From Allium sativum (lineage: Eukaryota > Streptophyta > Magnoliopsida > Asparagales > Amaryllidaceae): DNA of 64,000 bases. The position numbers and the translations under genes are program-made. The notes under the pieces were generated by a model, which was given only the letters and a program-made list of their open reading frames with translations, was not told the origin of the DNA and did no database searches. Position 1 is the stretch's first letter. Every line of letters begins with the position of its first letter. This document shows positions 24,883 through 37,998 of the stretch, in pieces. The DNA lies in assembly GCA_030737875.1 (NCBI GenBank), contig CM060912.1:881291199-881355198 (forward strand), written 5' to 3'.

Positions 24883-25562
24883 GAAGACGCCCTTTGGGAA
24901 TAATAACGATTTGAATGAACGGTGCTTGGGAAAATAAACCAGGGAACGCTACTTCAAATTAAAACAAGTTGGAAATTGAATGAACAAAATTGGAAGTGAA
25001 CGTATGTGTTTGGAAATAAATGTAAATGAACGAGTTTTTTTTAATACTAAGGAATTAACAGTTTTAAATTAAAAATAAGGACGGATGAAAAATTGAAATG
25101 GAACCAACAGTTTCAATACAACCGGAATGAGCGTTTTATTTTGAACAAACCTGAAAACAGATTTTAACAGATAAGAATTCAAACGATGTCCATAATAACA
25201 AAGATCAATACAAATGAATGATCAAGAGAATTGATTGAAACAAAAATCAAAGATATAACAATAAATATGAAAACAAATTATATAATAATATGAGTTTAAT
25301 ATTTGTCAAAATTCTTAAGAAAATAAATTTCAAATCCAAATAAATAAACTCGATAAAATTAAATAAATAAGATTTGGATTATTGTATCATTAAATTATAT
25401 ATTTAAATTGAAAACAAAATTCATTTGTTATCCAAAATAAATATAATTTTAAATCATAATCAAATAGCTATTCTATAAAATCAAGTTTAAATGAATAAAA
25501 TAAAATCAAATTTTAAATTAAATAATTTAAATAAAAATGCGCTTAAGTTACCGGTCGTTGCA

Positions 25563-25567
25563 ATTAT
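25563..25567. repeat. target site duplication of solo LTR, right copy
   Basis: ATTAT after GGTCGTTGCA, identical to 9667-9671. Confidence 0.8.
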
Positions 25568-26929
25568 GGTATTATACAAATATTAGTTAATTCTCTTCCA
25601 AATTGGTAAATAAAAATGAATATTTTATTCAGTTAAGTAAGGCGAGCAAATAAAAGTTGAAATTTTATATCCAAAATAGGTTAGAAATGAAATTAAACTG
25701 ATTTCAAGAAACTTTTGTAAAGATAAAAGTGAATTTGAAAGATTTTTGACTTTAAGATGGCTTGATCAAATTTGAAATTGATTTTGAATAGTAAATTCAA
25801 AATTGAATTTGAATGAGATATATAAATGATGGTTTGAATTCAAATTGAATGTTCCAATGAGCATATATAATGTTTAATTTGATTTCTGCAAAGTTTGCAG
25901 TTCAAAGGATAAGTTTTTAGAAAAATATTAATACTGTATTAATATTAAAATATTAAAATATTCCATTACAAAAGAAAATTGAATTTGAAGTTTAAAATTG
26001 GAATATTATTTTGAAATTTAGTTAAATATGTTTCGAATGCTTTCAGACATATTAGAAGCAATCAGGATTAGTTTTAATATGAATTTGTATAACGGTCCGA
26101 ATAGAACTCCTCGCGTTGCGGTAGTTCGCGAATTTTGACCATAAATTTCAAATGGTTGTACGGGATGGAATTTAAATCTAATATTCCTAAAACAAAAATT
26201 TTTATTTCTAATAATAATATTTTTTTAATAAGGAAATTTCAGATTTGGATGTATATGCATGGATTTGGAATTATATCCAAATCATGTTTCAAATAAAATC
26301 ACTATTTTGCAGTTTGGTGACCGAAACTGAAAACTATTAAAAACGGCTTTATAAAAATCATTAAAAATACGGAAATATTATTTCAAATCATAGTAAATGA
26401 TTTTAAAGCAATTTGGGTAAGAAATTTGAAGTTTTAAACAGTATTTTGAATTTTTGGTTTTTCGGCCTTACTAAAAACAGAACTGGACACTGTAAAAATG
26501 ATGTTTTCAGAAATCTAACTTTAATGGACTAAAGTTTCCAATTTTTAGGTTCATTGGATTTGTTTAGAGATAATCTTAGAATATTTGATATTAATTCCGT
26601 AGATAGACATACTATTCAAGGAATTTAAACGGTAGATATACCGTTATTCCACATGTAGTAATTGTTGAGTACAAGAGTTGATATTAAATATGAGCCGATA
26701 TGATTTCTATTTAAATCTTACATTTAATATCAATTGGCTTTGGGTTGTTGTGGATGATGTCTTTAATAACATCATCCTTAACCCAACAATTTTTTAAGTT
26801 ACTTGGTTTATAAAAAATAAAGTAATACAAAATGTTTGTTGAGATGTAATTAATTACCTTTGGTTTAAAGATATATTTTAAACGAGGAATTTGTGATTAA
26901 TTAATCTTTTGATTAAGATTAAAGTTTTC
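25568..26929 (+). repeat. fragment of a gypsy-type LTR in plus orientation
   Basis: No ORF. The reverse complement of about 26090-26170 contains CCCGTACAACCATTTGAA and CGCGAACTACCGCAACGCG, which align with CCCGTAATGTCCGTTTGAA and CACGAACTGCCACGGCGCG at 46635-46685 in the giant LTR. Neighbouring GGATTTGGAATTATATCC and the reverse complement of 46500-46560 also agree. This is therefore an old relative lying in the opposite direction. The right end carries nested hairpins at 26678-26777. Confidence 0.5.
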
Positions 26930-29171
26930 TATAACGAACCAAACTCACCCATGAGGGAATGCCCGGATTGAGTTGAGAACACGACAAATCATAACACAAA
27001 CACTAGAACATTTCATTGATGTTACAACAATTTACATCAGAGTACAAGAATATAACATAGTATGAATAAATAGTATATATAGATTTAAATTACAAAGCAA
27101 CGGAAAAATAATACATAACACAACTGAAAGAAATACACAGATACAGAGCTTTTAGAATATAGCTCTAACTGTAAACCAAGATCCTGTATAAAGAAAAATC
27201 TGCAAAACTGAAACTACTAACCGCCCGTGTGGAAAATAGGGGCACCTAGAGTTTAGGTTAAAACAATAAACTCCAGGTCGGTTATGAGAATGGTGTGAGA
27301 ACTAAAACAGTTATTAAATCTTTACTTTAAAAATATAGTAAATCAAAGGACCACGCCGTATAACACGAAACGGGTTTTCTCCCAAGAATACCAGTGCATA
27401 AACAAACAGCGCAATGCTTTTAAAAAAAACGAAACTATTATAAGACTCAGGTCCCATCACACAATGCAACACAAGCCGGAGGACAGAGTTTTCCCTTATA
27501 ATAGCCAAACATGCTTGGTACGTTTTAAACTAATCATTTTGATATTACTATAAGTATATAGTGCCAAAATCACTTCAAATATAAATGTGTCAATCATAGA
27601 CAACATCGGTACCATATATCATGTCACCATACTAGGCTCTACATTTAAAATCGAAATGTCACGTATTGGAAGTTGGATTTTCGTCGTGAACCAAGGCAAG
27701 GGATCATCCTTACCGAATTCAAGACAATATAGCCCATCATATCTCAGGGCAAGTACACAATCAAACCATTGGAGCATCAGGGTCGGTCCACACTTACGTT
27801 AGTGGATTAATAATTCCTGAACAATGCGTTTCCCTGCCCTATAGCGCGTAATGGCCAGTATGTCGAACATATCATCCATCGGCCCTGTAGTGACCGATAT
27901 ATCCGAGGCGCCTCTCTATCCATTAAATAATATGCAACATCCACATGAGTAAAATGTCTGGACTCCATACCATGACACCACTCCTAGCTAGAAAGAAACA
28001 CATGTATTCCCCGAGGTCCTCTCCCGTTTTTGGTTCACACCGGGGTGTGGGGCTCGCGAATTAACGCTATACACAAAGTTATGCTATTTAAAGTCGTGCT
28101 TTGATCATCGACCACAAGACTCTGCTTTTCAACAGAAGCCTTGATCATTTGCATCTCAGCATGCCACACTGACAATTCACGCCATGTGACTGATGTCTAT
28201 CGATATATAACGTCTAAGCTCGTACGTCTCAGAGAAGGGTGTTAAGAAAGAGAATAAATTCTTCACCACCAAACAGATATATATTTAATAGAAATCAATA
28301 AACACAGAATAAAATCCAATGTCAGATACACATCCATTTACAAGTACATTCTGGGTCTGAACGAAACCAGAGGCACCTTATTCCTCATCCCATATGTCCA
28401 ATACAGGAGAGAGGTCCTTGCATATCTGGTCGATCTCCAAGTACGTCTGGCCGATCACCACTTATTACCTTGTCTTGGGTGTACAACCCAATCAAGTCAT
28501 CCGTAATCATCCAAATGATGTGAAGAACTCCGGTCTTCAACCACTGTCTTCATCGTCGACTTATCGTCGAATCAATTATTTAGAATGGGTATAAAACCGG
28601 TCTTATCAAATAACCTGTGTATCTTATAAATAAGTGCTATAAAGCACAACATACGCCTCATTCCAATCCAGAATGTTCTTTTATTTAAATATTTTTTTCA
28701 TAATTTTAAAACAAATTAAGGTTTTCCAAATAACTCAGGATTAGTGAACCTTATCGAAACAATCATTTATTTAATTTCCCAAACCCAACTTATTCATCCC
28801 ATGGAGCAAAACTGGTAGTACTCCATATCTAACACTACAGTGTTATTGGTAAAATTAATTACCATTTCACAATCAAATCTAATTAAAGATTTAACTATCG
28901 CTTAAAGTAAAAGTGGTGATACTCCATTCTCGATTATTTCCCCAATTTGGTAATTTAAATTATCACATTTACAATTCAGTCTAATTAAGGATTCATTAAA
29001 ACTTCACTTAGTTTTAATCTCTAAAAATCATTATGTAATGATTTTTCAATTTTAAGAAATAAATCCTATCTTTAACTAGGCTAAAGAACCAATGTCATTT
29101 AAAACACAGTTCACGATAAACCCGAAATCACATTCCATTAATTATGGATCTTCACGGAAAACAAACCAATA

Positions 29172-29180
29172 TATATATAA
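29172..29180. repeat. 9 bp target site duplication of MITE, left copy
   Basis: TATATATAA precedes the element; the same nine bases follow it at 30240-30248. Low complexity of the sequence reduces its weight. Confidence 0.65.
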
Positions 29181-30239
29181 GTGAATATTAGGCTCACGTC
29201 CCTATTTTGAAACTTAATTAGGCTCACATCCAGTCATAAACTTAATATAAATTAGGTCCCTGTTTTCAAAACTTATAAAATAATAATATAAAAAAATAAA
29301 AAAAATTCGTAAATTAGTAATAAAATAATTTATGCATTATACAAAAAATTCAGTTCAAAAAACAACAAAAATAATGTCAGAAAGAAGAAAACAGCAAAAA
29401 AACAGAAAAAACTGCAGTTAAATGCATAATATTATGCACCTTTTTGATTTTATTGCATGCATATATGCAATTATTGTAGTTCTTCCAGCGGATAGATTTA
29501 ACATAATTTTTCAGTTCATTTTTATTTGTATCCAAATGTGCAAATTTCTCAAAAAAATGCACACATGTGTGCAACATTTTTATAGGATAAAAAGTAGGGA
29601 CCTAATTTATAAAAAAAAACAAAGTTCTGAAAATTTTTAAACCCGCCCCCTATTTTATTTTTTCCGCCTTTTTGTTTTTTTTTTTTAAAAAAATGTGCGT
29701 ACGTTCATAAAAAAAAAAATTCTAAAATATGGAAATACTGTCAGGAATCTACGGAAATCGAAAAAAAATAGTTGCATACATTTATGCAATTATTACTGAT
29801 AATTGCATATATGTATGCAACTTTTCTGTAAGCTGTTTTCAGATTAAAATCTGAAAATAAACCTGTACAAATGTATGCAAGTATTTGAAATTTTTGCGCA
29901 CATGTATGCATTTATTTGCATGAATAAAAATCAACGAAGATGTATGTAGTGAAAAATATGCACGGATGTATGCAGGAAAGTGATATATGTGCATACTATT
30001 ATGCATTTAACTGGAAATTTCATATTTTTTTTGTTTTTTTTATTTTTGACGGCTTCATTGATGGTTTTTTGTTCTGAATTTTTTAGTGTTTACATGTTTT
30101 ATTTAAATACGAATTTACGTGATTTTTTTATATTTTTTTGATGAATTTTCAGAAAATAAGGACCTAATTTACAATAAGTTTATGACCGGGTTTTTTTTTA
30201 TATTTTGAAACTTAATAGGGACCTCTAAAAAACGCACCC
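29181..30239. mobile_element. Mutator-like MITE (1059 bp) with TGCATA subterminal repeats
   Basis: Ends form long imperfect inverted repeats. GTCCCTATTTTGAAACTTAA and GTCATAAACTTAATATAAAT on the left pair with the reverse complements GTCCCTATTAAGTTTCAAAA and GTCATAAACTTATTGTAAAT on the right. Start with G and a 9 bp duplication match Mutator-like elements. There is no transposase. The interior has at least thirteen TGCATA or TATGCA motifs, several arranged as perfect palindromes (29423-29438, 29772-29789, 29803-29820). Confidence 0.8.
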
Positions 30240-30469
30240 TATATATAATCGATATAAACTTCCATATTCAACCAATAATATAAATGAAATAACAACAAAG
30301 CCTTTTAAATTCCATATATAGTAACAGTCTTCCTCCACAGAAGTTCACTTCGATTATTACCAAATCGAATTCCATTCCATTCCAATTTATTTTATTAAAT
30401 TGGAAAACTTTACTTTGGAAAATTTCCATTAAATCTTAATAAGAAGATTTATAAATTCCAAATCACATT

Positions 30470-30800
30470 TCACTTTTAATTGGTTTAAAGAACGAATGTC
30501 GTTAAAAACACGGTTCGCAATAAACCCAATTCACATTCCATTTTATTCCAATTACTAATTATAACTGGAAACTCAAGTATCTTAATTAAAAGATTTATTC
30601 TTTTCACACAGGGTTTAAGAACAGTGTTATTGAAGACACCATTCATGACAAACCCAAAATCCAATTCTTCTATTCAATTCCAATTTAATAGTAATCACTA
30701 GGAAAACTTCACTAAATCTTAATTAAAAGATTTATTCTTTTCTCAACTAGGTTTAAGAATAGTATTATTTAAGACACCATTCACAACAAACCCAAAATCC
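30470..30800 (-). repeat. degenerate tandem repeat with internal palindrome, about 130 bp period
   Basis: Units at about 30483, 30611 and 30747 each carry GGTTTAAGAAC or a close variant, a TTATT or GTTAA centre and ACAAACCC or ATAAACCC. Copies are separated by ATTAAAAGATTTATTC stretches. A related unit lies at 29080 and two tighter ones at 46106-46220. Confidence 0.7.
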
Positions 30801-33117
30801 AATTTAATATTAAATCCAAGGCTCTGAATAGAAATTATATTGGCTTATATTCAATATCAAATTCTGAAACTAACAGATATCGTATTGGGAATAACAATAT
30901 CTGTATCTTCCAAATTCCCATAACAATATGTAGTGTCCTGAATTTCTGGTACTATTTGAGCTGAGAAAATAACACAAGTCCAACCCAAATTGCACTGGAA
31001 ACCAGAAAACCAATAGAAAGAAAACAGAGGGTGAGAATAGATAAGATAGAAACTTAGAATAGAAGAAGAAGAACATACAACATCAAAGTAACACGAATCT
31101 GACAGCGGAATGAACAACATATAATAGATAACATATCTTTGAAATAAAATCAGTATATGTATACAGTAACATTATCAGAGTACAACACTTACAACATAGC
31201 AGAAATAACAATAGCAATAAAATCATAAAGCCTCCTGCACCAAGCTCTACAAGTATATTTGTAAAATCCTGACTACTTGACTGCCCATACAAAATTGGGA
31301 ACCTAAGAGTTTAGGGAAAATAAAACAAAATAAACTCTGGGTCAGTCATGTAACTGGTATGAGTAAAACCACTTAAAACAGTTTGAGCAATTAAACGATA
31401 TCTCATAAGACCACGCTGTATAACGGAACGGGTTTTTCCCTTATGGGAATCCAAAACATTTGATTTAACTTTCAAAATCATTTTGAAAGAAACGATAAAC
31501 TTTATATCAAAACTCTTTTGATATCATAATAATGTCTATCAACCACAACTAAATAATCATCTAGCAGAAACGCTTTCATCTCACGTTCTACATATATAGT
31601 ATACAATCAAAACCGCGAGCACTTATTGGATAATGGATTTCTAACTATGACAAGGTATGGAACCACCTTCCGATAGTGTACCTCTAGAGAGGTATACACT
31701 GGGTTCAACAAGAACATCTTGCAATCAGGCCACACATGACCGACCACTCATTTCGCTTGAGTGTATCGAATGTATATCACCAACAGTTGGGATCAGAAAC
31801 CATTTCCCGAATTGGACTGCATCGACTAGACTAAAGGATGAAATGAATATCTCTAGATAGGTGATAATACACCCTAATTGGCAGCCAACCACTTAGACAT
31901 TCTGCTTGCCCGATTTTTTGTCATTTCCCAGTTGTGAGGCTAAAGCCCGCTTATCTCTGATAGATCACTTAATTATTCACTTTGAATGTCACATCGTCGT
32001 ACCTGCCAAATCACAAATTGATTTCCCCAAAAATACCACGGGTATATAGCTAAGAGAAATGAATTCCTCCGCCATCAAACGTAAATACGTTTGAAAAGAT
32101 CAACTTACGCGATCTATTAAATATACTCCATCAGACATTCTTCCTTACAGGTCGTCCTGGGACTGGACAAACCAAAGGCACTATTCTGTAAACAGGACAA
32201 CCTTGCATAACTCCCTCTTCAATTATCTCCATCATATTTGATTCGCAATGTTAATGCCATACGAAGTGGTTTTCAGTTAATATATCTGATCCCGTTCTCT
32301 CCGTATTAACAACGGAAAAATGGTCAAAAACTTCGATAGTCGGTGAGTTAACTATCAAAGAAAAACATGTGTGCAAACAAGATATTATTTCCAGATGGAA
32401 ATTATGTTGATCAATCATCATTTAATGTTTATCTCTTTAGTTCATTTATTTATTCATTTTTCATTTCCTGTTTCCATATTTTCAACATTCCTTATTTTCT
32501 AAATTTAGAAAATATACATTATTAATCATTGGAAAACATTTCCATCTTTTTTCCATGTATCACTATCATTCTAGTATTCTTTATCATCAAACATTTCATT
32601 TTCTATGATTAGAAAATATCTCTGATTATATTTGGAAAATGTTTTAAAAACTCATTCATTGGATTTAAACAGATGTTTAAATAAATCATCGCTATGCCAA
32701 CTCAAACCATTACCTTCCTCAACTAAATTCACTTAACCAACCATGACTATCGAACCTTAACCATTCCTTAGTTAAAAATGGAGTCAATCAAGTTGGGGGT
32801 ATAACTACCTCTCAAAACTTAACTGAACAACATTTCTAACTTCGAAAATAGACAAAGTTCACCTTCCAAATCTTTAACAAACTTTCTTACATAACTCTCC
32901 AATTCTATTTACGAGTCCACTTCTTTTACAGAAATCGTTTGATTTTAACAATAGCGTTAAAATCCCGTGCCTCTAAAATATAATAACTTAAGTATAACAT
33001 TTATTTATAAATTTGGATAAATAAACAGACAACTAATTTATTTATAAATAAATAAATAAATAAATCTTGATTAAAAATGGAAGGTGAATAGTACTTTCCC
33101 GAAATCGATACAATCGA

Positions 33118-33530
33118 ATTCAACATATAATTCTCTTCCGAATAATCTCTATTCGATAACTCCTTTCTTCGAACAAACTATATTCGATTAACTCCTTTTG
33201 AATAACTATATTCGATAAATCCTTTCGAATAAACTATATTCGATAACCCTTTTCGAATAAACTATATTCGATAACCCCTTTTGAATAAACTATATTCGAT
33301 AACCCCTTTCGAATAACTATATTCGATAACTCCTTTCGAATAACTATATTCGATTAACTCCTTTCAAATAACTATATTCGATAACTCCTTTCGAATAACT
33401 ATATTCTATTAACTCCTTTCGAATAACTATATTCGATAACTACTTTCGAATAACTATATTCGATTGATTCCTTTCGAATAAATTATATTCGATAATCTCT
33501 CTTTTTCGAATAAACTGTATGCGACTAACT
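33118..33530. repeat. 27 bp palindromic minisatellite
   Basis: About a dozen or more units of the form CTCCTTTCGAATAACTATAT followed by TCGATAA. Each unit contains TCGAATA-ACTA-TATTCGA, a perfect 7 bp inverted repeat. Confidence 0.9.
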
Positions 33531-33905
33531 CTAATTGATTAACTCTAACTGATTAACTCTAACTGATTAACTCTAAATGATTAACTCTAACTGATTTAAC
33601 CATAATTGATTAACTCCAACTGATCAACTCTAATCGATTAACTCTAACTGCGTAACTAATTTCAAATAACAAAATTTGATAACTCTCTTCGAATAACTAT
33701 TTTTCAAATAACTATATTTGATAACTTTTATTTCGAATAACTCTATTCGATAACTCCCTTTCGAATAAGCTAATATTCGATTGACTCTCTTCAATTATTT
33801 CTATTGGATTAACCCTATTCGATTAACTCCTTTTTGATTAACTCTAATCAATTAACTCTATTCAATTAACTCTATTTGATTTACTCTAATCGATTAACTC
33901 TAATC
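33521..33905. repeat. 14 bp minisatellite grading into degenerate repeats
   Basis: Repeated GATTAACTCTAACT units to about 33660, then mixed TTCGAATAAC and GATTAACTCTAA copies. Confidence 0.85.
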
Positions 33906-35039
33906 CCTTTTATAATCCTACTTACTCTCCAAATATTTCCTTTTATGATATCTTATTTATTTTCTAAATAAATATTCCTTTTTATCTTTCTATTTATTTT
34001 TCAAATATATATCCCTTTTATCTTCTATTTGTTCAACAAATATTTCCTTTTCAATTCTATTTATTTAACAAATAAATATTTTCCTTTCAATTTTATTTAT
34101 TTAACAAATAAATATTTCCTTTTTCAATTCTATTTATTTAACAAATAAATATTCCTTTTTTCATAATCTCTTCTGATTTTATAATTATGTTCTTTTATAA
34201 AATCCTTTTCCTTTTATATATAAAATCCATTTATTTTATATAAATAATTTATTTTCAAAATACACTTTGAAAATCCCCTTTCCTACATCCCAGTATTTCT
34301 TACGGTATTTAGAATACCAGACAACAATGGTCGATATCATTCAAACACACATAATCAACAACAGATTATATATCGCATCATATATTACAATATATGAAAA
34401 GAAAAGTATTATAAATATTGAGGAATCTAGTTGGATCCCTCCAACCTGTTTTCCTGCATCCACATATGTTACACAATATAATTCACATCGATATCACTTC
34501 AGTATGAAATATTCTAATAAACAGAATCAATATTTAGATAACGACTTATATATATATATATTGTTATCTGAAATTTCAACCAATCATTCAACAATTCAAT
34601 TAAACTGTCAGCCCACAGCGATCATCATCATTTATAAGTTCTAATTATACGTTATAAAAATATGAACTGATAGAGTTGGTGGGTTTTACTCACATTGTAC
34701 GGTCATCGTTAAATAACAATAACAGTCGATTGATTCTGATTGACAATTTATTACACTGTAAATTGTAACGAGCTCCAATCAATTACTAGTCAGTTCCATT
34801 GTATAGCCCTCGTCCGTACGATCCCGACAGATCTTGTTTCGTCAAATTCTGATTTCGTATGCATGAGATATTCAGTTCACAAGTTAACATAGTATTAAAA
34901 ATATAAAATTCCACTTGAATTTCTTAGTTTAGGCCTCACCCTTCTTTCCTGGCCCACTTAAAATCCAACCCACTCCCTGTACTCTTCTTCCCCGCGAGCT
35001 CCAGTGTCTCGACTCCTCCAGCATCAGTCATTTCCACAC

Positions 35040-35530
35040 AAACACCACCATAACCGCATAACTAAAAATCAAACTTAATTCACCAATGGACTTGTCTTCA
35101 AAAACTCCTTCATCCCATACGCGTCACCCCCAACTCGAGCCCAATCTTAACGCGACTTCCTATAAACCTCACGCTGTACAGTACAGCCATCGAAACTTCA
35201 TACCACTGAACAACCCAGAAATTCGCCAACACAAGCTACATCGCTTCACAAACCTCAAAAAAACAAACATTTCATGATTCACAACTCTATTCTCTCGAAA
35301 AGTATAACCCTAGCTCGCGGTTGTGAAACGCAGCGAATAGATAAGATGTTCGAACCCGTATTGGTGGATATCGATGTGAAGTTGAACACCTCAGGAGCTC
35401 AAAAACACTAGCCTCACGATTTTTCAATTTCAGTTTGATTTTAATTTGATTTTGAAATGGAAGTTCTATCTTGTTGGGGAGAAAGAGATGGCGGCCGTAT
35501 TGTCTTTGACCAGAAAATGAATTCATTTAG
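35040..35530 (-). other. GC-richer island with short ORF in LTR
   Basis: Compositional counterpart of the islands at 49560 and 57540. A minus-strand frame of 79 codons (35287-35526) is open, without a recognisable domain. Possibly leader sequence near the transcription start of the element. Confidence 0.35.
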
Positions 35531-36613
35531 GTTTAGATGGGGTACTTATAGGATATATGATAGCTTAGAAAGTAAGAAACCCTTTTTTATTTATTTTATA
35601 TTAGATTATTGACTCAATTACCTTTTAAAAATTCATATAACCTCATACAATAGCCAAAAATCACGAAAATGGGCATACGACTAGAGTTCGATATTACAGA
35701 CCCAACGAAACTGGTTTTGTCGAATTCCGACTCCATTTGCTCACACAGCTATTTTTAAACGTCAAAATACTAACTATTTTTCACATTAAAAATCCGTGCG
35801 GCCACACACTGACTCTAAAAATCATGAACTTGAAATCTAACAATAATTTAATGTTACAGATCCAACAAAATTAGTTTCGTCGAAAATGGAGTTCGTTTGC
35901 AAAACTGGCTATTTTTACAGCTCTAAATAAACCCATTTAAATATTAAATATATTTAAAAATAATTAAATTAAATATAAATAAATTTATATTATCATATAT
36001 ATTCACATAGAATATCACACAACTCCATATCGGGATTTATAACTCGATAGTCCAAATCCAGTGTTACATCGATATTCGATTTATATTTAAAATCCATTTA
36101 AAATATAAATAAATCAATATAAGTTATAAAGGAATTCCATAGCGACTATTTGAAAATTTGATTTGAACATAAATCAAAATCTAAACGACGAAATCCTGAA
36201 TTTTCTCTTCCGTCAGAAAAATATACTTCACCAGCTTCGAACGTTTCTTGTTTCACAGAAATCCGGCTTAAAAGGATTCTGTATATTCGTTTAAAGTTCG
36301 ATTCACCAAACTGCGAACTGTCGAGCCATTTCAAGCTTGATTTTAATTATAATATAATTGTACGTTCAAACTGACATTATTTAAATATATTCGTTATTAT
36401 AATTCAATTTTAAACTGAATTATCTATTTTGAATTGCCCAATTCACACAATATCGTGAATTATATTATTTCTGACTATTTCAGAATTAAATATATTATTC
36501 TATTAATTAAATATTCAATAGTTATTTTAATTTAAACCATTTGAATTACCAAACCATATTTTAAATAGTTAAATAAATTTTTTATTCGACTGTGTAAAAT
36601 ACGGGTCGTTACA

Positions 36614-37998
36614 TTCTTTCCCCCTTAAAATAATTTCGTCCTCGAAATTGCTAAGGTAGAAAACAAACCCTATTGACTGGTTAGAACTTTATTTATTTAC
36701 TTCTTAACTTCAGTTTCAACTGAACCAATAAACTTCAACTAAAACATTAATTAATTCTTATCAGCAAAAAATTTCAAAAATTCTGAAATTTTCCTAACAC
36801 CTTAAATTTTGGTAAATTTGGCCAACACCTCCTTTGTACAGCTCAATCGGTACAACTACAACTCTCCTCTCTACGCCTTCTCCAACCCAAAAGAAAATCA
36901 AACAGCCAAGCGGCTTGCCAGTTCGGCTCATCAAAATCTCAAACCCCTATATAATATAAACTGGTACCTTTTTGTTGGGCATATCATCCCATCTTTCATA
37001 TCTGCTACTAGTTCAACATATACAAATGTTATCCTAATCAAACTCAAATCACTTTTATCTCCAAATCAACCATTCGCTTATCCAAGCCAAATTCAAGTTT
37101 ATTTTTGATTCCAAACTCATAATCCAATTTTTTCTTGATACCATTCTAATCCAATTCAATTTCAATTTGCTTTTACAAATTTCAATTCAAATTTGGTTTT
37201 AATCCAAACAATCTTTTTCTGGGAGTTTCAAATAGTTTAGTCTTTCCAAAAATCAAATATTCTTTTCTAGAATTTCAGTACAACTTGTTTTTCTGAAAAC
37301 AATTCAAAAACAAAATCTTTGGTAGTAATCCGACACTTAGAAACTCGAAAATGAACATAAATGATGTCCAGATCATCATCAGAATTATTTTCCAGCAACC
37401 AAAGCGAGTTTAATACGATATCACTTTCAAAGCCATTTCTAAACGCTTCCATTTTGAAATACATTTCAAAATACCATTCACAATGTTTTTAAAAAAATTT
37501 AAATTCTCCCAGGACTTTAAAATTCGAATATATTAATTCCAAATCCATTTACAATCACTTTTCCAAATTTTGGGAATTTCAAATTCCAATTCTGATTAAA
37601 ATTTCAAATTTAATTCATGTCGTAACACTTATACGAATTTTGATTGGTTATCGACATAAATGTTTTGATTATAATATTATCTGATTATAATCACAACCAA
37701 CACATTCAATGTATGATAATATTTCAAATATCTGTACTTTATTTATATCAAAATATATTTTGGGTAAAATTATTTTATTTACCCTCTTTTCAAAACATAC
37801 TGTGTCGTTTCGTCGTATTTGAGTGTTTAGAAATTCCTACCGATACAATGGATCAAACTGATTGACTCGAACTCCTAAACAACTCAACCAATAAATAACC
37901 ACAATATAAAACAATATTTTTATATCAAATAACCCCAGCTCTATTGAGTCACGCCACAGAGCTAAGGTAATTACTTAACCTTCAGCTCTGATACCAAC
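36614..37998 (-). other. non-coding interior of the 30929-40024 element
   Basis: Polypurine tract at 36614-36627 (minus AAGGGGGAAAGAA), then a hairpin AATTTCG-TCCT-CGAAATT at 36632-36649, then a UTR block near 36800-36835 (CACCTCCTTTGTAC) shared with other interiors. The rest is AT-rich with no gag or pol. The PBS lies at 37985-37996 (minus TGGTATCAGAGC). Confidence 0.8.
37985..37996 (-). other. primer binding site
   Basis: Exact minus-strand TGGTATCAGAGC, two bases from the right LTR. Confidence 0.9.

Larger units (their letters stand above)
9672..25562 (-). mobile_element. solo gypsy-type LTR (about 5.05 kb net), split by a nested element
   Basis: Left end TGTAACGACC and right end GGTCGTTGCA are inverted copies of each other with one mismatch, have TG...CA termini and are flanked by ATTAT on both sides. 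Removing the nested element (11987-22822 plus its 5 bp duplication) leaves about 5050 bp. There is no PBS, PPT or coding region next to either end, so this is a lone LTR, the usual product of recombination between two LTRs. Minus orientation is inferred from resemblance of its left end to the left ends of the minus-strand gypsy LTRs at 43893 and 51851. Confidence 0.72.
26930..30928 (-). repeat. old gypsy-type LTR fragment (minus), interrupted by a MITE
   Basis: Homologous along its length to the first part of the giant LTR at 43893. Shared blocks include GAACATTTCATTG, the CTGCCCGTGTGGAAAATAGG segment, the CCACGCCGTATAACACG segment and AACTGGTARTACTCCATATC. The start is ill-defined because a TG is not preserved near 26930. 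A Mutator-like MITE sits at 29181-30239. The right end abuts the LTR at 30929, which probably inserted into it. No coding region. Confidence 0.65.
30929..36613 (-). repeat. left (3') LTR, 5685 bp
   Basis: Left end TGTAGTGTCC, right end GGGTCGTTACA. It contains a palindromic minisatellite (33118-33530), a 14 bp repeat (33521-33660) and a GC-richer island (35040-35530). Near 36140-36330 lies the LTR-end module CCATAGCGACTATTTGAAAA shared with the other gypsy LTRs. Short ORFs inside show no domain. Confidence 0.82.

Noticed and set aside
26752..26777. microRNA precursor
   Set aside because: The stem is only nine perfect pairs with a short extension, too short for a plant miRNA hairpin.
33118..33905. 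CRISPR-like array
   Set aside because: Units are contiguous tandem repeats without unique spacers, in plant LTR sequence.
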